DNA of 64,000 bases from Scolanthus callimorphus (Eukaryota; Cnidaria; Anthozoa; Actiniaria; Edwardsiidae): the NCBI GenBank assembly GCA_033964015.1, contig CM066913.1, positions 36,015,852-36,079,851 of the forward strand. The letters are read 5' to 3'. Numbering within the stretch: position 1 is the stretch's first letter; every line of letters begins with the position of its first letter. Position numbers and translations under genes: made by a program. Shown piece by piece: positions 55,215 to 64,000 of the stretch. Under the pieces are notes generated by a model. The model searched no databases. It had not been told where the DNA came from and saw only the letters and a list, made by a program, of their open reading frames with translations.

Positions 55215-56956
55215 CTATAAATGGCCTAGGATTTCAGTGAGCAGTTGCACTGCTTCGCGTAATTTATTAGATTGATTGTTATGGTAAGCTTTACGATGTG
55301 GGTTACCTGTGTAAGCGCTGTCACGAGCAATACGATGCGGGTTACCTGTGTAAACACTGTCACGAGCACCTGCTCGATTTGGCCTTACTTGTTCTTTTGA
55401 CTTTCTAGCGCGGCGTCTAGCAGACAAACCAAGGTGCCTCTTGAGGTTGGCGGCTAGCTTTCTGATTCCTTTATCACTAAGGTGGCGATCATCATGGAAT
55501 GTAGACACATCAATTGCACCGTCGTCTGAAGTGTTTAGATGGCTATTATCCATGAAACGAGCTCTTCCCAGTTCCGCACATGTGAGCTTGGATTGTGCAT
55601 TAATATCATCAATAACCTCGTTGAGCTTCGTGTTTGCATCCTTCCTATAAGTTATGCCGCTTATTGTGATGTTAGACGACGGCCACTTAGCTTGCGTATC
55701 TACAACTATGCGAGCGATGTTTTCGCAGATATTGTTTGCGCTCATACAAGTTATGTCATTAGTACCTGTGTGAATAACAATTTCGTTATACAAGCAGCCA
55801 TTGATTACCTCGTCCTGTAACGCGTCAACATAATTTAGCATTTGAGACGTGCCTCCCGGAACGTACCAATTTATAGTGTTTGGCTTAATTTTTTTGCATT
55901 CGATGCGCTTGTAAATAGAGTCTGATAATATTAAGATATCCGCGGACCTGTTGCTTGGTTCATCCGGAGCTTGATTTGGCGTTTCAACCTCTCCAGAGGG
56001 GGCTGGGATTTCGTTGTTTACTACTCCGGAGTTCATAGGCGGGATATTTACGTTTTCTGTGTTTGGCGGCGATGCAAATTCCAAGGTGTTATTATTTTCA
56101 GGAGGGCTCGCATCTTCGTTATCATCGCCCTGTGGAATATTGACCTGTGGAATATTGGCAGTATCGACCTCTACTGTGTTCAGCAACTCAAACGATTTTC
56201 AACCATAACGGTGGACATAACAGACTCCCCAGGAGCGACAGGAGTTGGACATAGCTCCAGGCCTGAACTATCTTGTTTGCTGTCGTCAAATAAACTGCAC
56301 GAAAAGGTCGAGCAACTGCGTGAGATATTTTCCTGTTTCTTTTTCATTCTTTGGAGCTGTTTTTCCAGAGACTTCTGACCTTTGGAGATGTCGTTTAATT
56401 TCTCCATTGCCGAGTCAATTTCAGCTTTAACGGCGTCGATTTGTTCAAGGACCCATATTTTCATTTCTTTTAGTTTGTTATCAAATCTACACTTCTGATC
56501 TGAGCCTTCGATTGTCAGTTCGCTAATTTCGATCGAGAGATCTGATATAGATTTGTTCACTTTAGCATTAAAATCGGACTGCACTGTTCTGAGTTCGGAG
56601 AATTGTTCATACCAAGATGGGTCTAGAGAAGAAGGAGGCGTTTCTCCCGAACCACTTGGAGCTTCGTCGGCTTCATTGCCATTTGGCTGAGTGTTCGGTT
56701 GTTGTTCTTGCTCGACGGTTGTATTGACGTAAAAACTGTTTTGTTTCTCCAGGTTTAAACAGGCTTGATCTTCAAGTCCCAGCTCGTTCCTTTTTAATTC
56801 CAAAAAAGCCAGCGCGTCTTCATTATTTTCGAAGCTTTGGTTTCTCCCTCCTGGCTGACCGACGTAATTAGCTTTGCAGGTTTCGTAATCGAACGAAATT
56901 CCAGCATTTGATTTCGTATACCAAACATAGAACTTCTTAGATTTCTTTTTGGTCAT
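55215..56956 (-). CDS. LINE ORF1: RNase H1-type hybrid-binding-like domain, coiled coil, SGNH esterase
   Basis: ATG at 56,956 opens MTKKKSKKFYVWYTKSNAG. Residues about 8-52 (G-I-S-F-D-Y-E-T-C-K through F-E-N-N-E-D-A-L-A-F-L) match the pattern of the RNase H1 N-terminal hybrid-binding / caulimovirus viroplasmin fold. A charged heptad-rich stretch (about residues 125-220) is probably coiled coil. The second half is an SGNH hydrolase: ILILSDSIYKRI, IHTGTNDI and FHDDRHLSDKGIRKL supply the Ser, Asn and Asp/His blocks. The C-terminus is Arg/Lys-rich with a duplicated TGNPHR motif. The frame breaks once at the A run 56,196-56,199. Esterase-type ORF1 is known from CR1-like LINEs. Confidence 0.8.
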
Positions 56957-57061
56957 CTTGGGTTTCTACTGCGTCCCTCGTTACCGAATTTAACGAATTT
57001 TATCCACGAGACAGACACGACCAATTCGCCATGTCAACCTCATATTCTGGCATATTCTTAT

Positions 57062-57236
57062 CAGGGGCGTAGCCAGGAATTGGTGGGGGGGGTGGGGGGG
57101 GGGGGGGGGGGGGGTGGTTGATAGTGAAAACATGGAACACAAATTTCCAAATTTCCTCCAGCAAATACAGTGAATGTATGGGAAAATCTCCGAGAAAGGG
57201 GGGGGGGGGGGCACGGCTTTGGCTACGGCCTTGGCT
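57062..57236. mobile_element. MITE-like element with CAGGGGCGTAGCCAGG terminus and two G runs
   Basis: The left end CAGGGGCGTAGCCAGGAATT pairs loosely with the right GGCTTTGGCTACGGCCTTGG. G runs of 21 (57,094-57,114) and 14 (57,198-57,211) lie inside. The termini resemble hAT-type ends, but no clear target duplication was found. Confidence 0.5.
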
Positions 57237-57516
57237 AAGTTGCCTCATAATATTATGTCTTGAATCAGAAAAAACTGAAAAAGCTGAATCCATCAAAAAT
57301 CTTCGAGTTTGGTTTGTTAATCGGATATTTAGAATTCCTGTGGGGAAAATTCCTCATTTTTGCTTGATTCGAAAACGAGTTCGGTCTTGATTGGTCTATT
57401 ATCTTATTGCTTCGTTAGTAAAGCTATTTAGTACCCATAATCCCTAGGGTTCTGGGTGCGCACTTGAAGTGTTTAAATGGCTTATTTTGGGGTTTGCAAG
57501 TATTTCTGTTCAATAA

Positions 57517-57945
57517 AAATGAGTTTTAAAAGTTACTGGGAAAACTTTATCCGTTTCTTTTTCCCAGGAGGCACCTTCAGTGACATTTTTCCCAGCAGAA
57601 CAACAGCTCAACTTTTTCCTAGCCAGCAACGTTGTTGCCAGCCAGGATATTAAATCTGGATTGTAGATCGTCATTTGATGAAAATAACCACGGAAAAAAG
57701 GAAGGAAGATAGCATTGTTTCCCAGCAACGAGGAAATAGCAGAAAATTATCGCCACACACAATTGTTTCTTCAAAAAAACTTGAAAAAATGTTTCCCAGC
57801 AGATGATTTGTCAGAAAAATTTTTCCCAGGAGATCTCTTTGTCAACATTTCCCAGCCAGCAAGAGAAAGGGCAGCGGAACAGATATTTTGCGGAACAGAT
57901 CCGTTTTGTGTACCTGATGTGTGCTCTACCGACAACGTTTCTTGA
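57517..57945 (+). other. region with recurrent TTTCCCAGCAG-like motif and FP-rich open frames
   Basis: TTTCCCAG followed by CAG, GAG, CCAG or CAA occurs about seven times between 57,565 and 57,860. An ATG-started frame near 57,520 reads FFPGG, IFPSR, LFPSQ. A second frame from 57,715 reads FPSNE, CFPAD, FFPGD. Both keep FP in phase. A 44-codon frame and a 76-codon frame are separated by a stop and about 55 bases. I do not recognise the family. It could be a relic of a repetitive coding sequence or a chance simple repeat. Confidence 0.3.
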
Positions 57946-58145
57946 AACAGCTGTACACTACATGGTTTGCAGATAGGGGGCTCATTTAACTATTTTGATC
58001 AATTTGTATCTATCTCTATTGTGATCTAAAAGTAGATCTTCCTGACGTTCAATTGATGCATCTGAATCTTTTCAGGACTCAACCAGAAGGGCTTCTGTTC
58101 GGCTTTCTCGTCAAAGTCTTGGATCTGAAAACAAACAATCGTCAA

Positions 58146-58276
58146 AATGGACGATTCCAGCTATAAGCGCGCGCGCTTTTATTTATTCAGAAATGCCCAA
58201 GCCGTGTCCCACAACTACCAGAATGCAGCGCGCGCATTTTTTAACCGCGCGTGCATTATAGCTGGAATCGTCCATT
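58146..58276. mobile_element. short foldback element with AATGGACGATTCCAGCTATA termini
   Basis: The left 58,146-58,165 is mirrored by TATAGCTGGAATCGTCCATT at 58,257-58,276, a perfect 20-bp inverted repeat. GCGCGCG blocks lie just inside each arm. Confidence 0.8.
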
Positions 58277-58279
58277 GCA

Positions 58280-58927
58280 GAAAAAAAACGTGTCTGATTC
58301 ATAAGCATTTAAAAAGACCCCCTCCGATGGATGCATTTTGCACTAAGAAACACCACCCTGCCCTGCGCCGATAGGTAGGTAGTAGCACCCCCCCCCCCTC
58401 CTTTTTCTCATATTTCTGGTTTAACCTTTATATTAGTCATCCCCTTGGTTTCAAATCTGTAGTATGTCCTGTACTATGTCTTTAATGCTTGCAGAAGGGG
58501 AACTGAGAAAATATCCCTTTATAAAAATAGATGTATTTTCAGAAAGTTTTCGAAAGTTTTCTCAAACAGCGACGTAACACTCGCCAGATTCATTTACAAT
58601 GACTGTAAAAATGTGCTGAAGAGCTCTTCAACGAACGTAGCAGGCGAAATAATTAAGAACGTATTGAAATATGAGCTTCAATAATACCTGATAGTCGTTA
58701 AAAATATCGAGCATAGACGGCATTAACACGCATCAGAGCAACCATAGTTTACAGATTGAAAAAGGGAGACATGTTGACCCTTATGAAAGTCAAGTACTGA
58801 AGAGGAATTTCACTTATTGTAAAATGTAAGGCATATGAAGCCACAGAATATGTTTTATAGGTCATTATCCCTTCTAGTGGTAGAGTCCTTGCAGCTGCAA
58901 AATGCGTCTGGTGGTGCCTCGTGGCTA
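58280..58927. other. no supported exon; possible 3' end of the EGF-cadherin gene
   Basis: If the membrane-protein gene continues past 59,102 its remaining exons could be here or further left. No open frame in this stretch shows a clear splice-framed domain. Confidence 0.3.
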
Positions 58928-59101
58928 TTATTCACCCACCCTCCCTCCCTTTGCCATCTTCTGCTCCGCCAGGCCTCCTCTCCCATAACTTATATAGTAC
59001 AATGGGGGACCCAGTGAGAATATATCACTATCCGGTAGGGCTTGAAACCCTGTAAAATCCCAGATTCCCTGCACATGGTGGAGGTTTTTGTTTTTAATTA
59101 C

Positions 59102-59382
59102 CTGTTCCTCAGGGAACACCTTTGCTTGACTCCCAGTTAGCATCCCAAGCCGTGAACCATGTATGAGGGGGCTTCCACGCACTCCAGGGCTTACCCCTTT
59201 ACGAGGTCTTTTTAACCTGATCTTGACTAGTATAACGACAATGACAGCTAATACCACTAGGGAACCTAGTGATAATACCGTTATACCAATAGGGGAGGAC
59301 AGAAAACTGCTTTGTGTCGTTTCTATGGGGATGTCAGCTGATGACGTGGCGAGTCTTCTGGTTGTCACATCGGTAGGTGATC
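59102..59382 (-). CDS. EGF-cadherin membrane protein: transmembrane exon
   Basis: The acceptor CTTCTCTCACAG precedes 59,382, phase 1, joining cleanly to the cadherin exon. The exon encodes a Ser/Thr-rich stalk (TTRRLATSSADIPIETTQSS), then a hydrophobic helix (GITVLSLGSLVVLAVIVVIL) and a basic stop-transfer KIRLKRPRKG. A short cytoplasmic segment follows. I end it at the donor CAG/GTAATT (59,102, phase 0). Alternatives are a donor GTAAGC near 59,190, or read-through to a stop at 58,928. The topology is type I. Confidence 0.7.
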
Positions 59383-59420
59383 CTGTGAGAGAAGTACCGA
59401 GAGTAAGAATCCCCTATATT

Positions 59421-59735
59421 ATGGCCCGTTAACACGGCGCGATTTTTGCGGCGATCGTCGACGTCAAATTGCGCGTGTGAACGGCCAAGAATTTGGCTCT
59501 GCGATATTTGTCAGTTTTTGCTGATCTGAAGAACTTCGCTCTCGCATCGTAGTGGAGTTTAAACACGTTCAAAACGAATGCGACATCGCATCGACATCGC
59601 AAGTGAAATCGCCATATGATCGCCAGCCGTTCGCACCGCCGTTATGTGGCACCGCTGTGAGATCGCCACAAAAAATGGCACCTTAAATCGCAGCTGAAAT
59701 GGCGCCGTGTGAACGGGGCGTTGGGCCCAATATCA
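59421..59735. mobile_element. MITE in the intron, GCCCGTTMACACGGCGC termini
   Basis: The left GCCCGTTAACACGGCGCGATT and the right, in reverse complement GCCCCGTTCACACGGCGCCATT, correspond except at a few positions (both quoted without their last base). It starts about 40 bases from the splice acceptor of the transmembrane exon. Confidence 0.65.
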
Positions 59736-59994
59736 AGAAAGTGTTGTTTTTACGAACCCACGCGGGATTCCTATGGTTTTTAAATCTCGTCTCAGACCCT
59801 ACGGCCGAGAAAAACAAAATGGCGACCTAGGGCACGACGTTTCTAGAGTATCTGCAAGGTCTGGTGAATTCGTCCGCTTTTTTCGGAAAAATATATAATA
59901 AGGTTATAAGGAAAAATATTTACAGGAGAAATTCCTAATAGTGAAGTCTTGCAAAGTCGACGGGTCGACGGTTTTTGGCAAAATTTTGATATGC

Positions 59995-60125
59995 ACAGCA
60001 GAGACTTGTCATTAACCAACTTGTAGACAATGCTATACGCAATAAAAGCACCATTTTGATATTAAACAGAGACTTGTAATTAACCAACCTGTAGAGCATT
60101 GCTATACGCAATAAAAGCACCTCAA
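59995..60125. repeat. two tandem copies of a repeat of about 66 bp in the intron
   Basis: CAGAGACTTGTMATTAACCAAC and GCTATACGCAATAAAAGCACC (both quoted here in part) occur twice about 65 bases apart. Confidence 0.75.
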
Positions 60126-60336
60126 AGTTATACAAGTGAAATGCAATAAGAGCTCGTAGTTCTATTTCAGCCTTCGGCTAGCAAGAAAGTTGCCAAGGCA
60201 ACTAAGAAAACAACGAAAATATGTTACTAAAAATAGACACTGATACAACACTAATACAAGATGCTTACTCTTAACACAGACTAATTAGTGCATTAAATGC
60301 TTTAATCTGTCTCCTCTAGCCTACTCCATCTCTTAC

Positions 60337-61167
60337 CTGTAGAAGAAGACGGTGTTGCCATGGCAACTCCATTTATCCTTAGTTTCAGCACGCTACTGCA
60401 CGGGGGCACGCCCTGATCACGTGCCACAACGGTCACGTGATACTCAGAGGCTATTAACTGACCAATCACCTTCAGGCTGCCTGTCACGGGATCTATCGCG
60501 AACACGTCATTGGATAAAATACGATACGTGACGTCACCATTGTATCCAGAATCCTCATCGGTGGTGGAGATCTTGATAATTTCAGTCCCAGTCCTCGTGC
60601 TGACAGAAATATTGAACGACGTTTGTATCGAGGGATCAAACGCAGGGCAGTGATCGTTTACATCAAGCAAACTGATGTACACAAATGTAGAGGCAAATTT
60701 AGGAGGACTTCCATTGTCTGATGCCATGACCTTTAATGTGTAAAGTCTCTTAGTAGGAACAGCTTCGTAGTCAAGCTCCGAGGAGGTCGTGATTTTGCCC
60801 GAGACTCCATCGATGGTGAACGCCCTGTCCGCGTCATTACTAGCTAAGTAGTACATGACGTCACCGTTTCTCCCAGAATCAGTGTCATTAGCTTCTACTC
60901 GGATGACAAATGAGCCCAGCTTGGAGTTTTCAAACACCGACGCGTTGTAATACTCAGACAGGAACTTTGGTGCGTTGAGATTCGGCAGGGCTTTCTTATC
61001 ACAAAATATCCCGTCCCATCCCGGGTAACATTCGCATTTGTTTGGCGACATGCAGAAGCCTTGGTTTGAGCAGTCCTTGACCGCGCTGCAGTCTGGGATA
61101 CTACACGCGGCACCGTACCACAGGGGTTGACACCTGCACACGTCATACGCAATACACTCACCATGAC
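60337..61167 (-). CDS. EGF-cadherin membrane protein: exon with EGF modules and two cadherin repeats
   Basis: The acceptor TCCTTATAAG precedes 61,167 and the donor CTACAG/GTAAGAG ends it; both introns are phase 1. It encodes the end of one EGF (GHGECIAYDVCRC), a full EGF (CSNQGFCMSPNKCECYPGWD) and a linker. The first cadherin repeat has EANDTDSGRNGDVMYYL, AFTIDGVSGKI and the Ca-binding LLDVNDHCPAF. The second cadherin repeat has TTDEDSGYNGDVTYRI, FAIDPVTGSLKV and VVARDQGVPP. Cadherin repeats of this kind bind Ca between domains and mediate adhesion or mechanosensing. No stop or shift is seen. Confidence 0.85.
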
Positions 61168-61780
61168 CTTATAAGGACAAAAGTGAAAACACAGGTGAGT
61201 CCGGATGTCATGAAGCTGTCTATAAGATCCTACACTATTGGCTAAACAAAACAATAGGTCAAAAATAGGTAATTGTTTGCTCGTTATGGTTTCATTGTTT
61301 GCATGTCTATTGTTGTCCAATTGGATCAGGATCTTCTTGCCACTGCATGCCAACCCTGTGAGTCAGAGAAGGCTACAGAGGGGTTGTATTGTGTGCTTCT
61401 TTTTCGCCACAGTGCTTTTCCGACGGGGCATTTTAAATTTGCTGTTATGCATACGGCCCCCATCGACTGCCTCGTGCCCAGGCGCGCTCTAACGGTTTTC
61501 GAGGCGAGAGCGACTGGGAGCAAGCTAATGCGCAAGGCATCATGGGAAGGGCGAGCGGAGCGTTCCCGTGGTCCTCTGCGACAGCGTCCGAGCCTTCCCA
61601 TGATGCACTGCGCGCCTCGAGATTTTACAGTTCGCGCATCGCCGCGGGTTTTTGCTCTTTTTTGACACACCTGATACGCCTGGATACGAGGCAGAACTAC
61701 AGGTTGAAATCAGCAATTGATGAACACGTTTGAGCTCTTTTCGTCCATTTTTATCAGCAAATTTGCCAGGCCATACTTAC
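61168..61780. other. intron with an inverted GGGAAGG patch
   Basis: CATCATGGGAAGG (61,538) and CCTTCCCATGATG (61,588) form a small hairpin inside a GC-richer block at 61,470-61,650, probably another MITE. It is bounded by matching phase 1 splice sites. Confidence 0.5.
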
Positions 61781-61948
61781 CTGAGCAGTAGTTGATAGCC
61801 TCACAAGAAACGTTAGAACAGTCCGGTGCAGTATAGCCAATGTCGCATTTACAAAATTCGGACTCCTGGCTCCCCCTGACGGGAACAGTTGTTGACCTCG
61901 ACACACGAGGCTTGGGCACAGTCTGGACCGCTAAACCCATTGTAACAC
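61781..61948 (-). CDS. EGF-cadherin membrane protein: EGF exon with a 2-base lesion
   Basis: The acceptor CGTTCCAAG precedes 61,948 and the donor CTCAG/GTAAGT ends it. It enters in phase 2 and leaves in phase 1. It encodes CYNGFSGPDC, then ASCVEVNNCSRQGE, then after a shift QESEFCKCDIGYTAPDC and SCEAINYCS. Between 61,870 and 61,869 two bases are missing where the second Cys-loop needs a Cys codon. Without the lesion the exon keeps the EGF spacing exactly. It is an assembly error or a null allele. Confidence 0.75.
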
Positions 61949-62073
61949 CTTGGAACGAGGAAAAAGGAGAAATGGTATCGTTAAATTAACAGCCCTCAAT
62001 CAAACCCCCAACCTGGAGGACTACTTCGTACGACTTTGCAAACAAAATTTGAAGAATGTTTATTTGACTTCCT

Positions 62074-62284
62074 AATAGGCCATTTGCACTAACTGGGTCA
62101 CGTGACCCCAACTACCTCTTAACGAGATGTTTTGTCAAAATCAATTCCAGAAATACAAAGAACCATTTGTCAGAAACTCAAGTTTCAGCCTAAAATCTCT
62201 AACCTGGAGCAAATGGCAGCGAGTTGAATTTTCAAGAATGTATGGGATTTGGTCACGTGACCCAGTTAGTGCAAATGGCCTATT
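62074..62284 (-). mobile_element. MITE with GTCACGTGAC-containing termini, copy 2, in the intron
   Basis: This is the same element as 39,244-39,462 in the opposite orientation. Both termini here are well preserved (GGCCATTTGCACTAACTGGG and its inverse at the right end). Confidence 0.85.
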
Positions 62285-62521
62285 CATAGCGTGACTGGAC
62301 CGCCCTAAGCGCTTTGGTGAGTTGTTCACGTGATGTGATAAACTCACTGAAAGGACTTAACATGTTCGCTTCCGCGTCGTATCATTGCAGTTTGCTTACT
62401 TTTACACTCATACGAAAACGTTTCTAATTTGCTATCAAAATATACAAGTCAGGAAAGAATCAGCGGCGTGTGAGTGTCCAGCGTGTGCGGCCCTTAAATG
62501 ACCTCAGTTCAAATCCCTTAC

Positions 62522-62774
62522 CTACAAGAAGCGTTCTTGCCGAGTTCTTTAAAACACTCGCCATGGCTACTGCAGTTCGACAGCGCCGAGCAATCAGCGG
62601 TTTCACTACAGTCCTCCCCCTGATATCCCGGATGACATTGACACGTGTCACTGGCCACACAGTCACCACGTGACGAGCACTGGTTGACATCTGCGCAGTT
62701 TGGTACTGCGCAGCTCGGGCCAGTCCAACCGGCATCACATTCACACTTGTAAACATTTACACAGCGGCCATGTC
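62522..62774 (-). CDS. EGF-cadherin membrane protein: exon with EGF modules
   Basis: The acceptor CTTACTTCTCAG precedes 62,774 and the donor TGTAG/GTAAGG ends it. It enters in phase 1 and leaves in phase 2. It encodes GHGRCVNVYKCECDAGWTG, CSSRGDCVASDTCQCHPGYQ and CSSHGECFKELGKNASC. These are tenascin-type EGF modules with about eight residues between Cys-4 and the next module, the kind found in teneurins, tenascins and stabilin-like proteins. Joining to both neighbours keeps the Cys pattern unbroken. Confidence 0.85.
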
Positions 62775-63873
62775 CTGAGAAGTAAGAAGCCAAGTTACGA
62801 ATAAAATTTAACAGTCGAAACGCTGCAGTCGAAATCTAAGAGCAACCACTCTAGTAAGCGACAAACTCTGGTTTTAATCCCTCTTTTAATCATCGCCCAA
62901 ACTTTGTAGTCAAAGGACTGGTCAATTGGAGGTTTCCAACTGGTTGTTCCCTTTGTTTTCAAGCTCTCATAAGCGACCAGTGAGATAACCGCAAACATGG
63001 AAGTACTTTACAATCAGTGGTTTTGAACGTAATTTTCAGTCACTTATTCCCTTTTACAGACCAATAAAGAAATAATTAATCATGGGAGGTACTCGTCTGA
63101 TTTTTGGGTAGGAATGTGCCGCCGAGGTCTCAAAAACCTGACCCTATCAGAGATTAAAAATCCCCGTTTTTATACCCTACCATAAACCCACAGTGTACCA
63201 TACGGGAGACTAGTTAGTCAACAGGGTGGTCCAGTTGGTCGCGATCAAAGCGGAAGCGGATTTGATACTTGTTAAGACTAATTTATTTAGTCTTTATCAC
63301 TAAATGCGGCAAGTTTTGATGGAAATTTGTTTGTAGGGTAGTCATACTGAAATACGTACCCTATCAGAGACCAAAAGCGAAAAACGATACCCTACCGTAT
63401 ACCTGAAGAGCCCAAAAGCCATACCCTATAGGGCGGCATATACCCATACCCGTATACCATATATGAGGGAGTACCCCCTTTCTTAACTTTCTGTTTTCGA
63501 AAACTTTCGGCGTAGCGTAGACCGTATGAAAGCCAAATTCATACAATTCTCGTATCCAGTGCTCTCCGGTTCGTCACGGGAAAGACTCTTTTGACAGCCA
63601 CTGGCACATGCATATAAGAAAAAGGCGCTTTTCATGCCTCCAAATTACTCGTAGAGCGTAGAAGTCGAAGGCATCGTGAAAACACGACCTATACACGTTT
63701 TTGAAAAGCGCGATAAAACTGATCTTATGTATGCATGCGCGCTATTTTTGGCAATCAGCGAAGGCCCTCAAATGGCTGACCTGCGATGCGGGGAGCCAGG
63801 GAGCTCTGGGTTGACGTGAATAAATTCGCACGTCTTGGTTTGCGTGAGATTGTGCTCTGTATGACGCACTCAC
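62775..63873. other. intron with ACCCTATCAGAGA repeats
   Basis: CCCTATCAGAGA followed by CCAAAA or TTAAAA occurs at 63,143 and 63,360, each followed by TATACCCTACC-like runs. This is probably a decayed dispersed repeat. No exon signal. Confidence 0.5.
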
Positions 63874-64000
63874 CAGAACAGCGGTCTAAGTCCGCGCATG
63901 AGTAGTTGGTACAATGCGATCCTGTCCAATCCTTGTCACATTTACACACGTCATAGTCCACGCAGATACCACGCCCTGAGCACGTGGACACGTTACCGCA
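63874..64000 (-). CDS. EGF-cadherin membrane protein: EGF exon, 5' part beyond window
   Basis: The donor CTG/GTGAGT ends the exon at 63,874, phase 1. It encodes CGNVSTCSGRGICVDYDVC, KCDKDWTGSHC and CADLDRCS, that is, one full EGF and the start of the next. The first half of that EGF joins GHGRC of the next exon. The gene continues to the right. Confidence 0.8.

Larger units (their letters stand above)
51497..56990 (-). mobile_element. nearly full-length APE-type LINE retrotransposon
   Basis: ORF1 (55,215-56,956) and ORF2 (51,641-55,163) are followed by a 3' UTR of about 115 bases and a (TCTA)n tail at 51,497-51,520. The layout is that of an APE-endonuclease non-LTR element. The 5' end is not determined. 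Only single-base frame breaks mar it, so it is a young insertion or an intact copy with sequencing errors. Clade (CR1, L2, I or relatives) is left open. Confidence 0.85.

Noticed and set aside
56990..57296. Pro- and Gly-rich short open frames
   Set aside because: They are caused by the G runs of the element at 57,062-57,236.
58147..58374. Open frame of 75 codons starting MDDSSYK
   Set aside because: Its first half is the foldback element at 58,146-58,276.
61273..61670. Overlapping open frames of 114-130 codons on both strands
   Set aside because: They lie in an intron, over a GC-rich hairpin-containing patch, with no domain.
1..64000. Bacterial or symbiont contamination
   Set aside because: Spliced exons, SINE/LINE relics and MITEs occur across the window; no prokaryotic gene organisation is seen.

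Overview
The window looks like nuclear DNA of an animal, most likely an anthozoan cnidarian (stony coral or sea anemone). The grounds are spliced genes with GT-AG introns, secreted and adhesion-type protein domains, an AT-rich intergenic landscape full of short inverted-repeat (MITE-like) elements, and APE-type LINEs. The clade assignment is inference; nothing here names a species.

Region 1 (1-26,874, minus strand) is the 5' part of one giant secreted mucin-like gene. A coding exon starts at 26,874 with a signal-peptide core and continues into a degenerate Ser/Thr-rich segment. It then passes through an older, divergent repeat field (about 16.7-25.5 kb) with a 2.24-kb higher-order repeat. Last comes a homogeneous array of about 51 copies of a 324-bp (108-codon) unit that runs off the left edge. 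The protein end is not in the window. The frame is interrupted about two dozen times, almost always by one missing base. The LINE at 51-57 kb carries four breaks of the same kind, each fitting a lost base of a short same-base run, so many of the breaks are probably sequencing or assembly errors rather than decay.

Region 2 (about 27-51 kb) has no intact gene. It is a graveyard of nested, mostly non-autonomous elements. These include two relics of CR1/L2-like LINEs, two tRNA-related SINE-like sequences, a hAT-like element, several foldback elements, and a fragment of a Crypton-related (QRICH1/KIAA1958-type) protein. The most striking are two elements (35,618-36,226 and 43,040-43,795) that share the terminus CCCGGCGTAAC and have 7-bp target duplications. 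Each is filled with a different short palindrome-rich array (ATCGAT in one, ATCAATTG/ATTGATAAT in the other).

Region 3 (51,497-56,990, minus strand) is a nearly full-length APE-type LINE. ORF1 has an N-terminal RNase H1-type hybrid-binding-like domain, a coiled coil and a GDSL/SGNH-type esterase. ORF2 has an endonuclease, a reverse transcriptase and a C-terminal zinc finger. The tail is a (TCTA)n microsatellite.

Region 4 (59,102-64,000, minus strand) holds five exons of a membrane receptor-like gene. From N to C terminus they encode a string of tenascin-type EGF modules, two cadherin repeats, a transmembrane helix and the start of a cytoplasmic tail. Its 5' end lies beyond the right edge and the 3' end is uncertain. 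The introns carry more MITEs.

No rRNA gene, CRISPR array, operon or other prokaryotic feature was seen.
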